From contig OY754337.1 in assembly GCA_963573305.1 (NCBI GenBank), positions 48,497,164 through 48,561,163 of the forward strand: a DNA stretch of 64,000 bases, read 5' to 3'. A model generated the notes under the pieces. It did no database searches. It was not told the DNA's origin and saw only the letters and a program-made list of their open reading frames with translations. Below, one piece after another: positions 1-11,129 of this stretch. Source of the stretch: Pyrrhosoma nymphula (taxonomy: Eukaryota > Arthropoda > Insecta > Odonata > Coenagrionidae). The translations under genes were made by a program, and so were the position numbers. Numbering within the stretch: position 1 is the first letter of the stretch; every line of letters starts with the position of its first letter.

Positions 1-19
1 TTTTACGAACCAAACAACA

Positions 20-143
20 AAAAAATTCACTTTGGCAGATAATATATCCCATTTCCAGGTCCACTACAACTAAATTCATTTTTTGAGCATTTTAATACGG
101 ACAGGAAATATATTAAACCAATTTTTCCGACCACATTTCAGAA
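20..143. repeat. Direct repeat copy 1 (~125 bp)
   Basis: This segment recurs in the same orientation at 1320-1444 with scattered mismatches. Shared landmarks are cactttggca, ccactaca, gagcattttaatacgg and ccgaccacatttcagaa. Similarity stops abruptly just after catttcagaa in both copies. The short open frames that start inside it are by-products of the repeat, not genes. Family unknown. Confidence 0.85.
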
Positions 144-1319
144 GTGTAAGAAAGATTTACGCATCCATTTCCTCTGTCCTCACACTGAATTCCCAGTTAT
201 ATTGCTCGGCATATTTGAAGGGGCGTGGGCGCTTTATGATAAGGTTCTGCGTCCACATACGATGGATATCTTCATAACGTTCGAGGGGCTGTATTAAACG
301 CAGTCAAAACCTGGTTATAGAGTTATCTTTTTTTCCAAAAAGGGATACTCATTACAATCCTCGGATCTGCAGGGGCTGAAAGGAATTGTGAACTTTCGAG
401 GAAGATTCCCTAGCTTGTACCCATCCAAACTTCTCGCTGTTATCATGGAAACATCTTCGTTTATCTGCGATCGCATACACGTGCAACAAGAAAGCGGCTG
501 CACGTTCCCAAACTCCACAATTATTTATTTCTTATGCATTCATCCAATGAGCTGACGGGTACACATCAAGAGGAGTCCTACTAGGAAGGATGTGAGTATC
601 TCAGCAAAGGCTGAAAAGTTATACGCTACAAAAAAAACACGGGACCATGGGACGCGAACTACGCCGTTGACATCGTTTCCTTGTGATATGGAACGGAGAG
701 TGCTATAATTACCCTAGATAATTTGTAAATATTAAAAAATGATACTATCATGAGGATACTAAAATTTTAGCATTGTATTTAAAAACTCATATTATTGGAA
801 TAAAAGATCACAACTACCTACATACTTATCTCTAAATAGTCAACTGCCAAATTAGAAATGGAAAACAGGTAGAAACTTGAGTTGTTCATTCATCGTCCAT
901 AGAGCATCTCTTTTGTCAGTGTTCTTCTTCGTCCATTTCAAAAAAGGATATAGAATTCCTTGACGTTGAATTAATGTGGTTTTCTCTTCTGGAGATGCAG
1001 AGTTCGTAAAATGTCGTCTTTCACTTGATTGCTGATGCAAAAGAAAGGTACAGTGACATCTCATCAGATGACTCTGAAAATTAAAATGTAATTAGAAGGC
1101 CACAGCAATCACCATTTACATAAATAAAATTGATCTGAAATAAGCTTAAGGTTCGAGTAAAGCACCCATCATACATGAAATTACACAATTTGGCTTTATT
1201 GAGTGTTCTGCTTTAGGTATTTAAGCGTCAATTACAGTGAGTTTTAATACCGCATAAATATAATTCTGCTTGTGACAGACAAAACATATATCTTGATTTT
1301 TTTGTATACCAATTAAACG
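144..1319. other. No recognisable feature
   Basis: AT-rich spacer between the two direct-repeat copies. No protein similarity, RNA gene or terminal repeat was recognised. If the flanking repeats are ends of one element, this would be its internal part, but nothing coding supports that. Confidence 0.6.
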
Positions 1320-1444
1320 AAAAAAAATCACTTTGGCACACATTTTATCCCATTTCCATGTCCACTACATCTAAATTCATTTTTTGAGCATTTTAATACG
1401 GAAAGGAAATATATTAAACCAATATTTCCGACCACATTTCAGAA
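1320..1444. repeat. Direct repeat copy 2 (~125 bp)
   Basis: Second copy of the repeat at 20-143, same orientation, about 1.3 kb away. The pair could be short terminal repeats of a decayed element or two members of a dispersed family. No primer-binding site, polypurine tract or pol-like frame lies between them. Confidence 0.85.
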
Positions 1445-3642
1445 CAGTGAACACACACCATTTTTTGTTGTCACATAAGTCCGAGACAATCCCGGAGCAT
1501 ATAGAATATAAATCTAAGTATTTTAAAGACCAAAAAGAAAAGAAAATACACTTTTTTCCCACTGAATATCTCTTCAAAGTAAAAACAACGGCGGCGACTA
1601 AATCTTTTGGTAGATTTTTCTTTAAATAGAATGCTAAGCAGCGAAGATTTCTTTTTTAATACAAGACCATAAAATCTTTTACTTTATAATTTTTTTCCTT
1701 TTTAAGATTTTTACCTTTGAAGAAGATTTAGCTTTAGGAGAGAGGACATAAAAGAACTTAGAAAGGAAAAATGTCAATAAAACATGATGACGATGAAGAA
1801 TTAAAAATGTCTTCTCTCATTCTTATCCTTCCGATTGAGGGAGGGAGAATGAGAGTGGGGAACATAGGAGGATTACAAGGGGCCGGAATAGGAAATAGTT
1901 AATACGACACTGAAATTTCATGGATGGAGAACGTCTAGTAGTAGTCAGCCATCCGTTACAGCACGTCTTCTACAAGACCGTCCACAACTTTGACCGACGA
2001 TGCTCCATGGAATTATGAGACACACCGAATGCACGGTGTCCAAGAAAATCGCCTCAAAAGGAGGACCCAAGAGTCTTTTTTCTCCACTCACCTCTTCAAC
2101 TTACTCTCCTCGGGCGATTATATACAATGCCAACTTCTCCCTTAGCTTAATACCCTGTTAGGAACCCAAGAAACAAAATTGGAATTGGACGACGCATAAC
2201 ATTCCTTCTTAAGATTTACAAAGTGGGGACGTGCCTTTGCTCTGTCTTCTCATTTCCCTTTCCGCTTCATTCATAGATTCTTCTTTGACTTTCATCGCTT
2301 CTTCACCATCACTGTACACAAACCGTGGGGACAGATTAAAGTCTCGTCCGGCTTCTTCGACCTACAAGTAAAGATCCCGGTTTCCCATCGCTGTTGTTGT
2401 GTTGTATAGCACCGGCGTTCCAAGGATTATCATAGTCTACAGGGTAAAGATGCATCCTGAAGACGAGAGTAGACTTAGCCCTAGAAGCATCGGTGCTCAA
2501 CAACACTCCTACCAGGTGAGAAATCCGTAATCCCTTCCACCAGCCTATTCGCTGGGAAAACCTGAGATCCTTTCACTCTTTGACCTCTTCTGATTGGCCC
2601 CGAAATCGTCTGCGACTTTATTAATGTACAGCACAGCGCTAACAGGTTTTTGTACAAGTCTCCATGACAGTCCTATCATCAGGATTATAGCGGTTTTGTT
2701 TGCTGCAAAAAAAAAAGAATTCGGGACCAGCGCATGTATTCTTAAAAATGCATGTTAATGAAATGGAAGAGGCGAGTGGACAGTAAATTGATGTCATTTT
2801 TTAATTGGTAGAACAACGCACCACGTCAGCAAAACCCAAATATGATGACCATGACGACTCGTCCTCCTTCTGATCAACGATCGCTCTGTAGCTATACTGC
2901 CCCGCAAAAAGCTTTCTTCTAAAAAAAAGTTATATCGTCTGACACGCTTTATGACCACTTAAAATAGGAAGGAATGTTTACTCACAGACACATATCCACA
3001 TAATATTTATTTACTTTATTTATCTTATTTTTATTTTGCTTTAATCCCATCCACGGAAGCACTACGAAAACAAATGAAATGCTACACAGAAAACAAACCA
3101 AACGGTTTCTTCGACCACCCATAATTCATTTAAAATTCCTTTTTTTACACTCATCCTCCCTTTATACAACAAGAATCTTTGGGTTACAAAAAGAAAGAAC
3201 AGCGAATACAATTACTTCTATCCTCGTTTTCTTGCACGGCGATTAAAATCGCACGTTTACGAATACTTGATAGAAAGCGCTTAAAAAAAGGAAGACACAA
3301 AAAATTTTCTAGGCTTTTCAAGCGGCCCAATATTTCTGTTCCCACTTACGCGATACAAAAGCTTGACTAAATTCGGGCATCATCTAAGTTTTAATACTTC
3401 GGACAACCAGAATGGAAAACGGAGATTTAAAAAAACTTAAGACGTCTCCGATAAACGACAAGACAGCCATCGAAAAATGTCCACCACGTTTCACAAAAAT
3501 CGAAAGGAAAATACGAGTAGAATACTCGAAGAAAGAGAAAGTCCTAAGAAATGATTAATTAGGCCTTGCGCATAGTAACACGGAATCACTCCGGTGAAAA
3601 CCGGAGCATTCCGTTGTTTTTACAAACCACCAATTTTAACCG
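1445..3642. other. No recognisable feature
   Basis: Non-coding-looking sequence of mixed composition. No frame shows protein-like character and no tandem or inverted repeat was noticed. Confidence 0.55.
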
Positions 3643-3664
3643 ACAACAACAACAACAACAACAA
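3643..3664. repeat. (CAA)n microsatellite
   Basis: About seven perfect ACA/CAA trinucleotide units in a row. No coding frame runs through it. Confidence 0.95.
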
Positions 3665-4794
3665 TGAAATCTTCACCACGAGCAAAGCACTTGAAAGATA
3701 AAAAAAAATCGGCTTCGCAATACAGTCTGGCGCGTGCCTGCATGGAAATTAATTTCCTGTTCATGCAGACAGCATAGTCTCCACCTGACGGAAGGACTTA
3801 CTCGGGGATTATCCACGTATTGTGAACGTAAAATAAAAAATATGCGAATTGCAGACTGGTACGTGTCAGAGAACCTAATGGAAACACATCTGCGATGCAC
3901 TCCTCTTGGGTCATGACTTCTTCTCTGACGGGAACACTGCAATGGGAGGATAGCCATGCCTTTTAGCGATGAGCTCAACTGTACAGCAAACGGTGCCATA
4001 AAAAAGGGCACCAAAGAATCAATTTGTCAAGGACTCAAACCCCATCTCCATCATTCGGAGACATCAGTTTGAAACAAACGGAGAAAATATATCATTACTT
4101 GTGGTCTCCAACTCTCTCGAAATCATCACCTCGTAAATGTTTGTTTCTCTTTTGTTTTTAAATACACTTATCCGTCTTCTGGCAACACACACATTTGTAC
4201 AAAATACGACAACACGGAAGGCTTTTCCCCTTGAAATTACAAGGAAAACGGCCAGTTCTGATAACTAAATTCGGTCCCACCATTTTGTCGGCAATTCCCG
4301 GCAGCTAACGTCTTTCAATATTAACCCGAAGACTATTGGATATCGCCATGGATACTCCACACTATGCATGCCGGGATAAAATACCTATCGCCGTTTTTAG
4401 AATGTAGCTCATTTGGCGTTTGACTTAATTTTTCTCTCGGTTTTGGGGCTAAAGGCGGTGCCCGTTCGAACAATTGTCCTTCGTGTTAAAGAAAAACTCT
4501 GCCATACCAAGACCTCATGTGCTTTTTTTAGAAAAAAACCTTACTTTCACGAAACCGTCCACCAGCGGCAAAACATTGTCGAATACTGAGCGCGTCCAGT
4601 ACAAACGGTGGAGATTTCTCGGGTCGGTATGAACAAACAAGTGACTCCCGATGCCCGCACCCCTTTACTTACTGCCTTCCCCCAAGAAGGATCCGGATGA
4701 CCTCCGAAATCACGAACCGGGCACGTGTGGGTCGCATAAGCGTTCAAACTATTCAAGAAACTTCAACAAACCCCAGCCTCCAAAAGAAAACACC
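3665..4794. other. No gene seen; downstream flank of the minus-strand exon
   Basis: This lies downstream of the stop codon of the minus-strand exon at 4795-5832 and would hold its 3' UTR if that exon is terminal. No AATAAA-type signal stands out in the first 300 bases past the stop. Overlapping short frames near 4650-5110 are shadows of the exon. Confidence 0.45.
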
Positions 4795-5832
4795 TCAACA
4801 GGATATCTCTGTATCCGAGAGCAGGTGCCTGGTCGAGGCTGTGGTCTGGACCGTGAACGCAGGGGATCCCCTAGATGGGGAACCGTTCCGGGGACTCTGG
4901 TTCATATCCACGGTACCTCCCACGACCTTTTCTCGCTTGGAAGTTGGCGCCCTCGTCGGGGTGACGTTTGCGTACTGCGCCGGTGGCTTTATCACGTCCA
5001 CATTGTCCATGATGGTCCCGTGCCTGTCCAGAGCCGACGGGTCTAAGGACAGGGTCGCCCTGAGGGCGTTCTTTTGCCTCAACGCCGGGGACACCTTCAA
5101 CGGGGGCTGAAGGGATGCCGGGGGCGGTGGGACGACCGCCTCTTCTCCTTCTTCCAAACTTATTAGGCTCCCGACCGCCTGCCTACGATCGCACTGGCTG
5201 CTGCTCCGACTGTCCGCCCCGCCCTCACCTCCACTGCAGCTTATGTCGCTGGTCCTGGTCGGCGTGTCCGAGGCCGGAGATGGGGCTACGCCGCACTTGT
5301 GGGAGACCGAGTTGACGGAGTTGTTGAGTTCCCTCGGAAGTCGCCTTGGAGACTCCCCGGGAGAGTTGTCGTCCAAGAGCGGTTGTGTGGACCGAGACTC
5401 GGGCAACCCAGGGGAGGAGGTGGAGTCATGTTGCCTGTGATGATTGTGGTGCTGGTGGTGTTTATGTTGTTGGTGGTGGTGCTGGTTGTGGTGCTGGTGG
5501 TTGTGGTGGCGGTTGTTGCCGGGTGCGACCGTATCGGAAGCCGGGGGCACCAAAGCCGGGTCCACGAAGCTGGTCTCGCCCCAGGACGACGGAGTGTTGG
5601 GTCTGGGGGACGGGACGAGGTAGTCATCGTTGAGGGGCGGCGGGGGCGTGGGTGGCGGGGGCAGGAGGTCGTCCTCGGAGGTAGCCGGGGGTGGATGAGG
5701 AGGGTTCTCTGGGCGGTGGACCCGAAGGAGCGTGGAGGAGTCCAAGGCAGAGGGCCGCATGATGGTGGCGTCCCGTTCAGCTGAAGGAGGTCTCGTGAAG
5801 ACCGGAAGTGGTGCGCTCATGACGTCGGGGTC
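4795..5832 (-). CDS. Probable last coding exon of a host gene: Pro/Ser/His-rich, low-complexity protein of unknown identity
   Basis: An open minus-strand frame is preceded by a strong splice acceptor, a pyrimidine tract ending ttcctccttcacag with the AG at 5834-5833. Reading from 5832 in phase 0 gives about 345 residues ending SDTEISC and a TGA. In order it shows: an acidic/proline segment with PPPPTPPPP; an Asn/Gln/His run with about 15 His in 27 residues; a Ser/Pro-rich middle; a short acidic stretch (SLEEGEEAV); proline runs; and a basic/polar tail containing PPAQYANV and TSKREKV. No enzyme fold or membrane segment is visible, so it looks like an intrinsically disordered cytoplasmic or scaffold tail. 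GC content and CpG use are far above the surroundings. The frame could extend upstream of the AG, but that part looks intronic. I do not recognise the gene. The end could also be a donor site (TTGAG|GTG overlaps the stop), though the in-frame stop makes a terminal exon simpler. Confidence 0.65.
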   Translation of the reverse strand, partial: DPDVMSAPLPVFTRPPSAERDATIMRPSALDSSTLLRVHRPENPPHPPPATSEDDLLPPPPTPPPPLNDDYLVPSPRPNTPSSWGETSFVDPALVPPASDTVAPGNNRHHNHQHHNQHHHQQHKHHQHHNHHRQHDSTSSPGLPESRSTQPLLDDNSPGESPRRLPRELNNSVNSVSHKCGVAPSPASDTPTRTSDISCSGGEGGADSRSSSQCDRRQAVGSLISLEEGEEAVVPPPPASLQPPLKVSPALRQKNALRATLSLDPSALDRHGTIMDNVDVIKPPAQYANVTPTRAPTSKREKVVGGTVDMNQSPRNGSPSRGSPAFTVQTTASTRHLLSDTEISC

Positions 5833-5856
5833 CTGTGAAGGAGGAAAACAATACCA
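5833..5856 (-). promoter_or_regulatory. Splice acceptor with polypyrimidine tract
   Basis: On the minus strand, ttgttttcctccttcacag immediately precedes the codons GAC CCC GAC GTC ATG. It is a textbook 3' splice site and marks the start of the exon at 5832. Confidence 0.65.
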
Positions 5857-5884
5857 TGACGCATTGCATTTCTTTAACGCCAAT

Positions 5885-5942
5885 CTCTGCATTATTCCGG
5901 GATACTCTGCCGCGTGGGGGAAGATCCCGGAGTAATGCAGAG
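5885..5942. repeat. Inverted repeat (19-nt arms) in the presumed intron
   Basis: Arms at 5885-5903 and 5924-5942 (ctctgcattattccgggat and its complement) match at 18 of 19 positions around a 20-nt GC-rich loop. It starts about 50 bases upstream of the splice acceptor in transcript direction. Confidence 0.85.
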
Positions 5943-5945
5943 ACG

Positions 5946-6436
5946 ATTCAACGCTGCGTCAATGCAAACATTAATAAATAAATAAACTTTTTTAAATGGT
6001 GGCACCTTCGAAATGGCATTTTATCCTTGGTGATCACCTTTTACTTTCCTATCTGTAATTAGATGATACAAGGGGTTAAATTTAAATAATCTATTAATCC
6101 ATAATCGATTGATCTAATAATTTATTTACAGCCATTGTAGTGAACATCAGGGGCAGGAACCAATATTGAATTCATTCATAAACCGCATATTGAGCTAATG
6201 ATGCGCATCCAAGGAGCGCGTCCCTATGCCGTCTCATCACTCGTCGTAGATCTCGTTTTGACTGAAATACCAAACACTCGTAACATTCTGCATGCTGTAA
6301 TGTTTGAAACCACATTCTACATACCGTTGAGGAGCTGGCGTGTAAGGTAAGTACTGCGTAGGTTATGCAGATTCTCATAACTAACTATGCTCGCAACTTC
6401 ACTAACGATGTTCGAAACTTAAGAAGAAATATCGAA
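5946..6436. other. No recognisable feature
   Basis: AT-rich sequence between the exon-associated hairpin and PLE1. No protein similarity seen. Confidence 0.55.
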
Positions 6437-6477
6437 GAGAATTCACTTTAAGTGACTAAACTTGGTGGCATTCCATC

Positions 6478-6965
6478 ATTAAAGAGAGAAAAAGACAACT
6501 TTTACTAATACCGCCAAATATTTATTTTAACACGACCCGGGTTTCAACGTGAATTCACATCATCATCAGGCAAAAGGTAAGAGAAGCGCAAGCCTTATAT
6601 ACATGACATAGCCAAGTGAGGGAGGTGGGGGGGGGGAAGAAACACGGGAGGTGGGTAGGAGTGAATGGGAGAGATGGACTAAGAGGACAAAGGGGAGGGG
6701 GTTAAAGCTTTGAGAATGGGGAAAGAGGCCGGGAACACATTCATTTAAAATGAATTTATCACAGTCAAGTTGTTTTTTAAAATCTACAGCTGCTCTAAAT
6801 CATTCAGCTTTCGTTTGTCATTGGTAAAATGGAGAGGTATCATAGTAAAATCACTTTTATGTCTGTGGGTTAAAAGATGATTGGCGAAGTTGCTTCCGTT
6901 AAAATTGAAATTTTTAAAATCCCTTGTATACTCCGTTTGTCTGGTTTTAAAATTTCTTCACAACT
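6478..6965 (-). repeat. PLE1 left inverted arm
   Basis: Reverse complement of 8053-8535, with small differences. It includes the last part of the element's coding sequence (after the GIY-YIG motif), the non-coding 3' part and the hammerhead-like core at 6541-6569. Confidence 0.9.
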
Positions 6966-6989
6966 TAGCCAATTGCTTCTATAAGTGCA

Positions 6990-8231
6990 CCCCGCTAAAA
7001 AAGCCACCCACCTTAAGCAATCCCTTATTCGACCCTTCAGTGAAAACAATATCTTTCATCCGGCGGCAAATTAAAGCGGAAGAACTGGTGATACAGAAAG
7101 CAGATAAAGGCAACTACTATGTCATCATGGACAAGGCGCCATATTTCGGAAAATGCTAAGATTTCATTAACTCCAAAAACCTCGTGAAACTCAGTAAGGA
7201 CCCCACAGCCGAGTTCCAGGGTGCCATACGTGACGCCATCCGGAGCAGCCCGCTACGTTTCCCTCTTCGTAGTCGCGCACTCTTTGCGAACTCTAATCCT
7301 CTTCCCCCTTCCTCTACGGGCTCCCGAAAATACACAAACGTGGGACTTCCATTAGATCAGTGATTTCAAGCATCCGAGCCCCAGATCACAAACTGGCCAA
7401 GAAATTGTATTGATTTTAATTTTATGGAATGGAACTGACGGACAACTGGACAATATTTTTAATTTTATCAATACTTTGCATCCAGCTATTTCTGTTACTC
7501 GTGAGATGAAACGTAACGGATCCATCAATTTCTTAGATTTGACGATCACCCTAGAAGAAGGGAGGCATACATTTTCAATCTTCCGTAAACCCACATACAC
7601 CGACCATATCATACCAGCAGATTCCAGACATCCTTACCTCCAAAAAATCTCCGCTTTCCACGAACTCATCAACCGCCTTTTCATAATTCCACTGAATGAC
7701 TCTGAATTTGAAAAAGAATCTCGTGCCATAAAGCAGATTGCAGTCAATAACGTCTATCCACTCACACCAATAGATTAACTTATACGCAACAAAAGAAAAA
7801 AATTAACCGTAGCCAGTTTGTATAACAAAACAGAACCCCCGGTGAAAAAGTGGTACTCGATTACTTACTTTGGGGATATTTCCTCTCGAGTGGCAAAATT
7901 GATAACAAGTGACCGTTTTAAAGTGGCATTCAAAACTCCATTTAGTGTGAAGAACCTTTTAGTGAACTGTAAGGACCCCATTGACCCTCATAAGAAAAGT
8001 GGATTATACTTAATGGAATGCAGTGTTTGCTGTGGACGGTATGTTGGACAGAAGTGAAGAAATTTTAAAACCAGACAAACGGAACATACAAGGGATTTTA
8101 AAAACTTCAATTTTAACGGAAGCAACTTTGTTACACATCTTTTAACCCACGAACATAAAATTGATTGTACTATGATACCTTTCCATTTTACCAATGACAA
8201 ACGAAAGCTGAATGATTTAGAGCAGCTGTAG
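6990..8231 (+). pseudogene. Penelope-like reverse transcriptase / GIY-YIG endonuclease, broken
   Basis: Recognisable blocks in order: the N-terminal signature ADKGNYYVIMDK near 7098-7135; LYGLPKIHKRGT (LPKIHK is diagnostic of Penelope RT) near 7311-7346, followed by VISSIRAPDHKLAKKLY; then an abrupt jump near 7410 to ILILWNGTDGQLD, the part that normally follows the YVDD catalytic box; thumb-like NFLDLTI and FRKPTYTDHIIP (7410-7778); and in another frame a GIY-YIG nuclease with SGLYLMECSV and RYVGQ (8000-8057), a stop, then TRQTEHTRDF. The catalytic palm between the finger motifs and YVDD is deleted, and frameshifts and stops lie at 7160, 7410, 7778 and 8057. The intact protein would reverse-transcribe element RNA at a nicked target; this copy cannot encode it. 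Confidence 0.88.
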
Positions 8232-8535
8232 ATTTTTAAAAAACAACTGTGATAAATTCCTTCTAAATGAATGTATGTTCCCGGTCTCTTCCCCATTCTC
8301 AAAGCTTTAACCCCCTCCCCTTTGTCCTCTTATTGTTAGTCCATCTCTCCCGTTCACCCCTACCCTGCTCCCGTGTTTCTTCACCCCACCTCCTCACTTG
8401 GCATTGTCACGTATATCATTTTTGCGCTTCTCTTACCTTTTGCCTGATGATGATGTGAATCCACGTCGAAACCCGGGTCGAGTTTAAATAAATATTCAGT
8501 TGCATTGGTAAAAGTTGTCTTTATCTCCCTCTAAA
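8053..8535 (+). repeat. PLE1 right inverted arm
   Basis: Inverted partner of 6478-6965. It holds the end of the reading frame (stop at 8229-8231), a pyrimidine-rich tract, and a hammerhead-like core at 8444-8480: CTGATGA, a 6-bp stem gatgtg/cacgtc, then GAAAC and the palindrome acccgggt. Confidence 0.9.
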
Positions 8536-8545
8536 ATTATCGAAA

Positions 8546-9557
8546 CCACAAAGGAAAGGTACTTATGTCACGATGAAACTTAATGTCACACAAAAGTCAC
8601 ACAAATGACAATAGTCCTTTTAAATTCGTTTCATTATCGTGGCTACATCTTCTTTCCGGACTCCCGTCTTGTGATTTCTTTTGCAGACAAAGTTTCTCCT
8701 CCTATCTTGGCGGCATATATAGGTCGAAGATGACCGAAAGAAAATGGAACCAACGAAAACATCACGAAAAACCTTGAAGCATAGATTGAAGAAGAGAGTA
8801 GATAGCCTTGCCGAGTGTTGACGCACGACAGTGTAGCCGGTTTCGAGTAAAATGACCCACCTAACGTGGCTACTGCGTGCAATTCTCTCATACATTTTAT
8901 GAATGACGCAGTGCTTTTTATGAAAGTACATATTTCCATTTTGCATAAACCATTACGGTACCTCGACATTCCCACTATTGATAATTATTTTTTTGGTGCG
9001 TTAATTTCAAAACTCATACATTCAATGTGGCCCATGTGCGCATTTATTAGTTTCAATATTACCCAGTGCTGTCGTTCTCTATAGAACCATCTAATCGCTT
9101 TTTTAAACTGCGCCTTTAACATAAATCGTTTCATAATCGCCACAAGAATCAGCTCAAATGCAGGAAAGCCGATCACTAAAAATATTCGAAGGAACATTTA
9201 AGGGAAACATCCTACCGTGATGAAAACACAGGTCTTCACTCGATCATTTAAGTTAAGCGTCGTTGGGCTCAGCAAAAAATCGGAGGGGAGATCCTCCAAT
9301 TCGTCCGAGTGCCCGGGATGACTTTTGCCACGTAAGCACTGAAGTATACTACTACAAAAATATTACTGAGATAACGCCACGAAAGGGAATATCGTTCTGA
9401 ATTTGACAAAATGTTTTTCGCAAAACTTAAAGAAATATACCATTAAATTCAACTTAACCAGTATTTTGCTGGATCTCACATTAAACATTTTTATAAATAC
9501 ATACCCTTTCGGGATATGGTGATAGGCCTGTAAAGCTGAGTCTGCTTTAATAACTTC
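8546..9557. other. No recognisable feature
   Basis: Two overlapping minus-strand frames of about 110 codons occur near 8620-8975, but neither resembles a known family and codon use is unremarkable. No repeats noted. Confidence 0.5.
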
Positions 9558-9645
9558 TAAATCTATATAATACCCTGCAAGCCACCTCAAGGGTGTGTGG
9601 CAAGGGGTGGGTTATCACCAACATGCACTACACCACACCCTAGTA
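9558..9645 (-). mobile_element. Solo 3' tail of a CR1-like LINE
   Basis: On the minus strand it reads gtgcatgttggtgataacc, ccttgccacacacc, then gaggtggcttgcagggtatt. This matches the tail behind CR1-A (41820-41905), including the imperfect hairpin. No coding sequence is attached, so it is a severely 5'-truncated copy. Confidence 0.85.
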
Positions 9646-9647
9646 AT

Positions 9648-9752
9648 GTTTCGCAAGAAATAAACTTTGTAGTTTTCCAAAGGTTTTTATTTTAATTTTA
9701 AGGGAAAAATAAAAACGTGTAGAAAACTACAAAGTTTATTTCTTTCGAAACA
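9648..9752. repeat. Perfect 23-nt inverted repeat
   Basis: Arms 9655-9677 and 9722-9744 (aagaaataaactttgtagt... and its complement) are perfect over 23 nt. They extend with one mismatch to about 31 nt (gtttcg / cgaaac). The loop is 44 nt and AT-rich. It directly abuts the CR1 tail. Confidence 0.9.
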
Positions 9753-9959
9753 TGGAAAAGTTCCACAAAGTAAGCCCATGGACGATTAATTTTATTTTTA
9801 CACTCTAATGAGTTAAATAAACTATGACTATTAACGCATTAGCAAAAACCTATAAACTCTTGTCAGGAGATGATATATTTTACCAGCATGCATTAAATTA
9901 TAGCTATGCTACCAATATTTCCTACACTATAGGTTTTCTTCCAATTTATTTCATAATAC

Positions 9960-10150
9960 CCTGCACTTACATGCCTCCGTCACTTCTCTTTAACTCATGC
10001 ATTGCTTCTATCACGCCATCCTATTCTTAAAAATCCTAAATATTCCTTCTCTTTAGAGTATCTTCCGCCACATTCATCCATGATTTTCTGGTCTATCTCT
10101 TCCTCTCACATCATCCACTTCTCAATCATATACCTGTTTCGTTATTCGAT
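9960..10150 (-). pseudogene. LINE ORF2 3'-end relic
   Basis: Read on the minus strand this aligns base by base with 11960-12100 and with part of 32020-32150. The common core is aaatcatggatgaatgtgg / aagtcatgggtaaatgtgg followed by actctaaag and aggaata. In those copies it encodes a R-x-SW-VNVVEETL-type stretch, the basic C-terminal tail seen in CFDP2-like/RTE-type LINE proteins. Frame broken; about 190 bp survive. Confidence 0.6.
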
Positions 10151-11129
10151 TCTCATACATTCTGCACATTGCTTTCATATATGTCCATTACTGAAACATT
10201 CAACCCAATTAACAATAATTCAAGCCTGGTTCATAATATTTGGTTTCAGTTATGAACATCCATTGTTTACATAAGTCTCTTTTTCAAGGCAATTTTCCTC
10301 ATAATATTTTTCCGCTTTTGGCAACCAAATTATAGATACCTCCCACGTACTAACCTTTTTAAAGGCGATCGCTCATTGATTGGGATATGGATTGAGGACT
10401 ACCTCACGCACAAGGCCCGTCATTTTTCCTCCGAAAGTTTTCCATTGGTTGGTTATCTTGCGCACTGCCGAATCAATGCAGGCAGCTTCTGTTCATGAGC
10501 AAAACAACCCTGGCAAGAGAAACCTTACGAACGCTTACTCACGGAGAAAATAAGATGCCTGCAAAGCGTATGCTGCAGATATCGAGGCCTAGGTGGGCAG
10601 GAATAATCAATAATGGGAGGGAATTCATAGGATGTTCGATATGGGAGTCTCAAGCTGATAGGAGTATTCTTCATTGAAACATACATACTTCCTGGAAGTG
10701 GGTATGGAGAAATCAATATTAAAAGATAATACGTAGGGTTTCCGACAGGGAGGATGATTGTGCTAGCCAATGGGAGCATTATCCATTACTAAATGCCCAT
10801 TTCCTACTCTTCGCAGACTCCAGGATTTAGGGCTCCCACGCACGCCTTACATTCTGAAGTAGAATGCAGAGAATAAGATAGTTCGAGAAAAAAGTTAAAC
10901 GAAAAAGTTAAAGATGCAAAAGATATTTCCCTTCAGATCCTGAGCAATAGTTAGCCAACTTCAGAACATATGTTGGAGACAAGGAGGGTGAGTGAGTGTT
11001 GGGTGAGTGGGAAAAGGGAATAAAGACAGGAGACAAAATGGACGTGATGAAGGGAGGTAAAACGTATGCTGAGATTTAAGAAAGAAATTGTGCAAGGGCC
11101 TGCGCAAGTAAAAATGCTGAAGAGTTTAC
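10151..11129. other. No recognisable feature
   Basis: No convincing gene. Given relics on both sides it may contain unrecognisable LINE remains. Confidence 0.45.

Larger units (their letters stand above)
6437..8537 (+). mobile_element. PLE1: Penelope-like retroelement, internally deleted, with inverted terminal arms
   Basis: The element is bounded by inverted copies of one ~485-bp sequence (6478-6965 and 8053-8535), the inverted pseudo-LTR arrangement seen in Penelope-like elements. Between them lie Penelope RT and GIY-YIG endonuclease fragments in + orientation. Left of the left arm, 6460-6478 carries ggtggcattccatcat, resembling the 5' extension of PLE2 (ggtggaactccttcat), so the 5' end is placed near 6437. 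The candidate target-site duplication is weak: tatcgaa at 6430-6436 and 8538-8544. Both arms contain the hammerhead-like core and purine- or pyrimidine-rich tracts. Confidence 0.85.

Noticed and set aside
20..1444. LTR retrotransposon with 125-bp LTRs
   Set aside because: No primer-binding site, polypurine tract or gag-pol similarity between the direct repeats.
5299..5784. 161-codon plus-strand frame rich in Val/Gly/Arg
   Set aside because: It is the antisense of the minus-strand exon; the Val run is the complement of the His-rich repeat.
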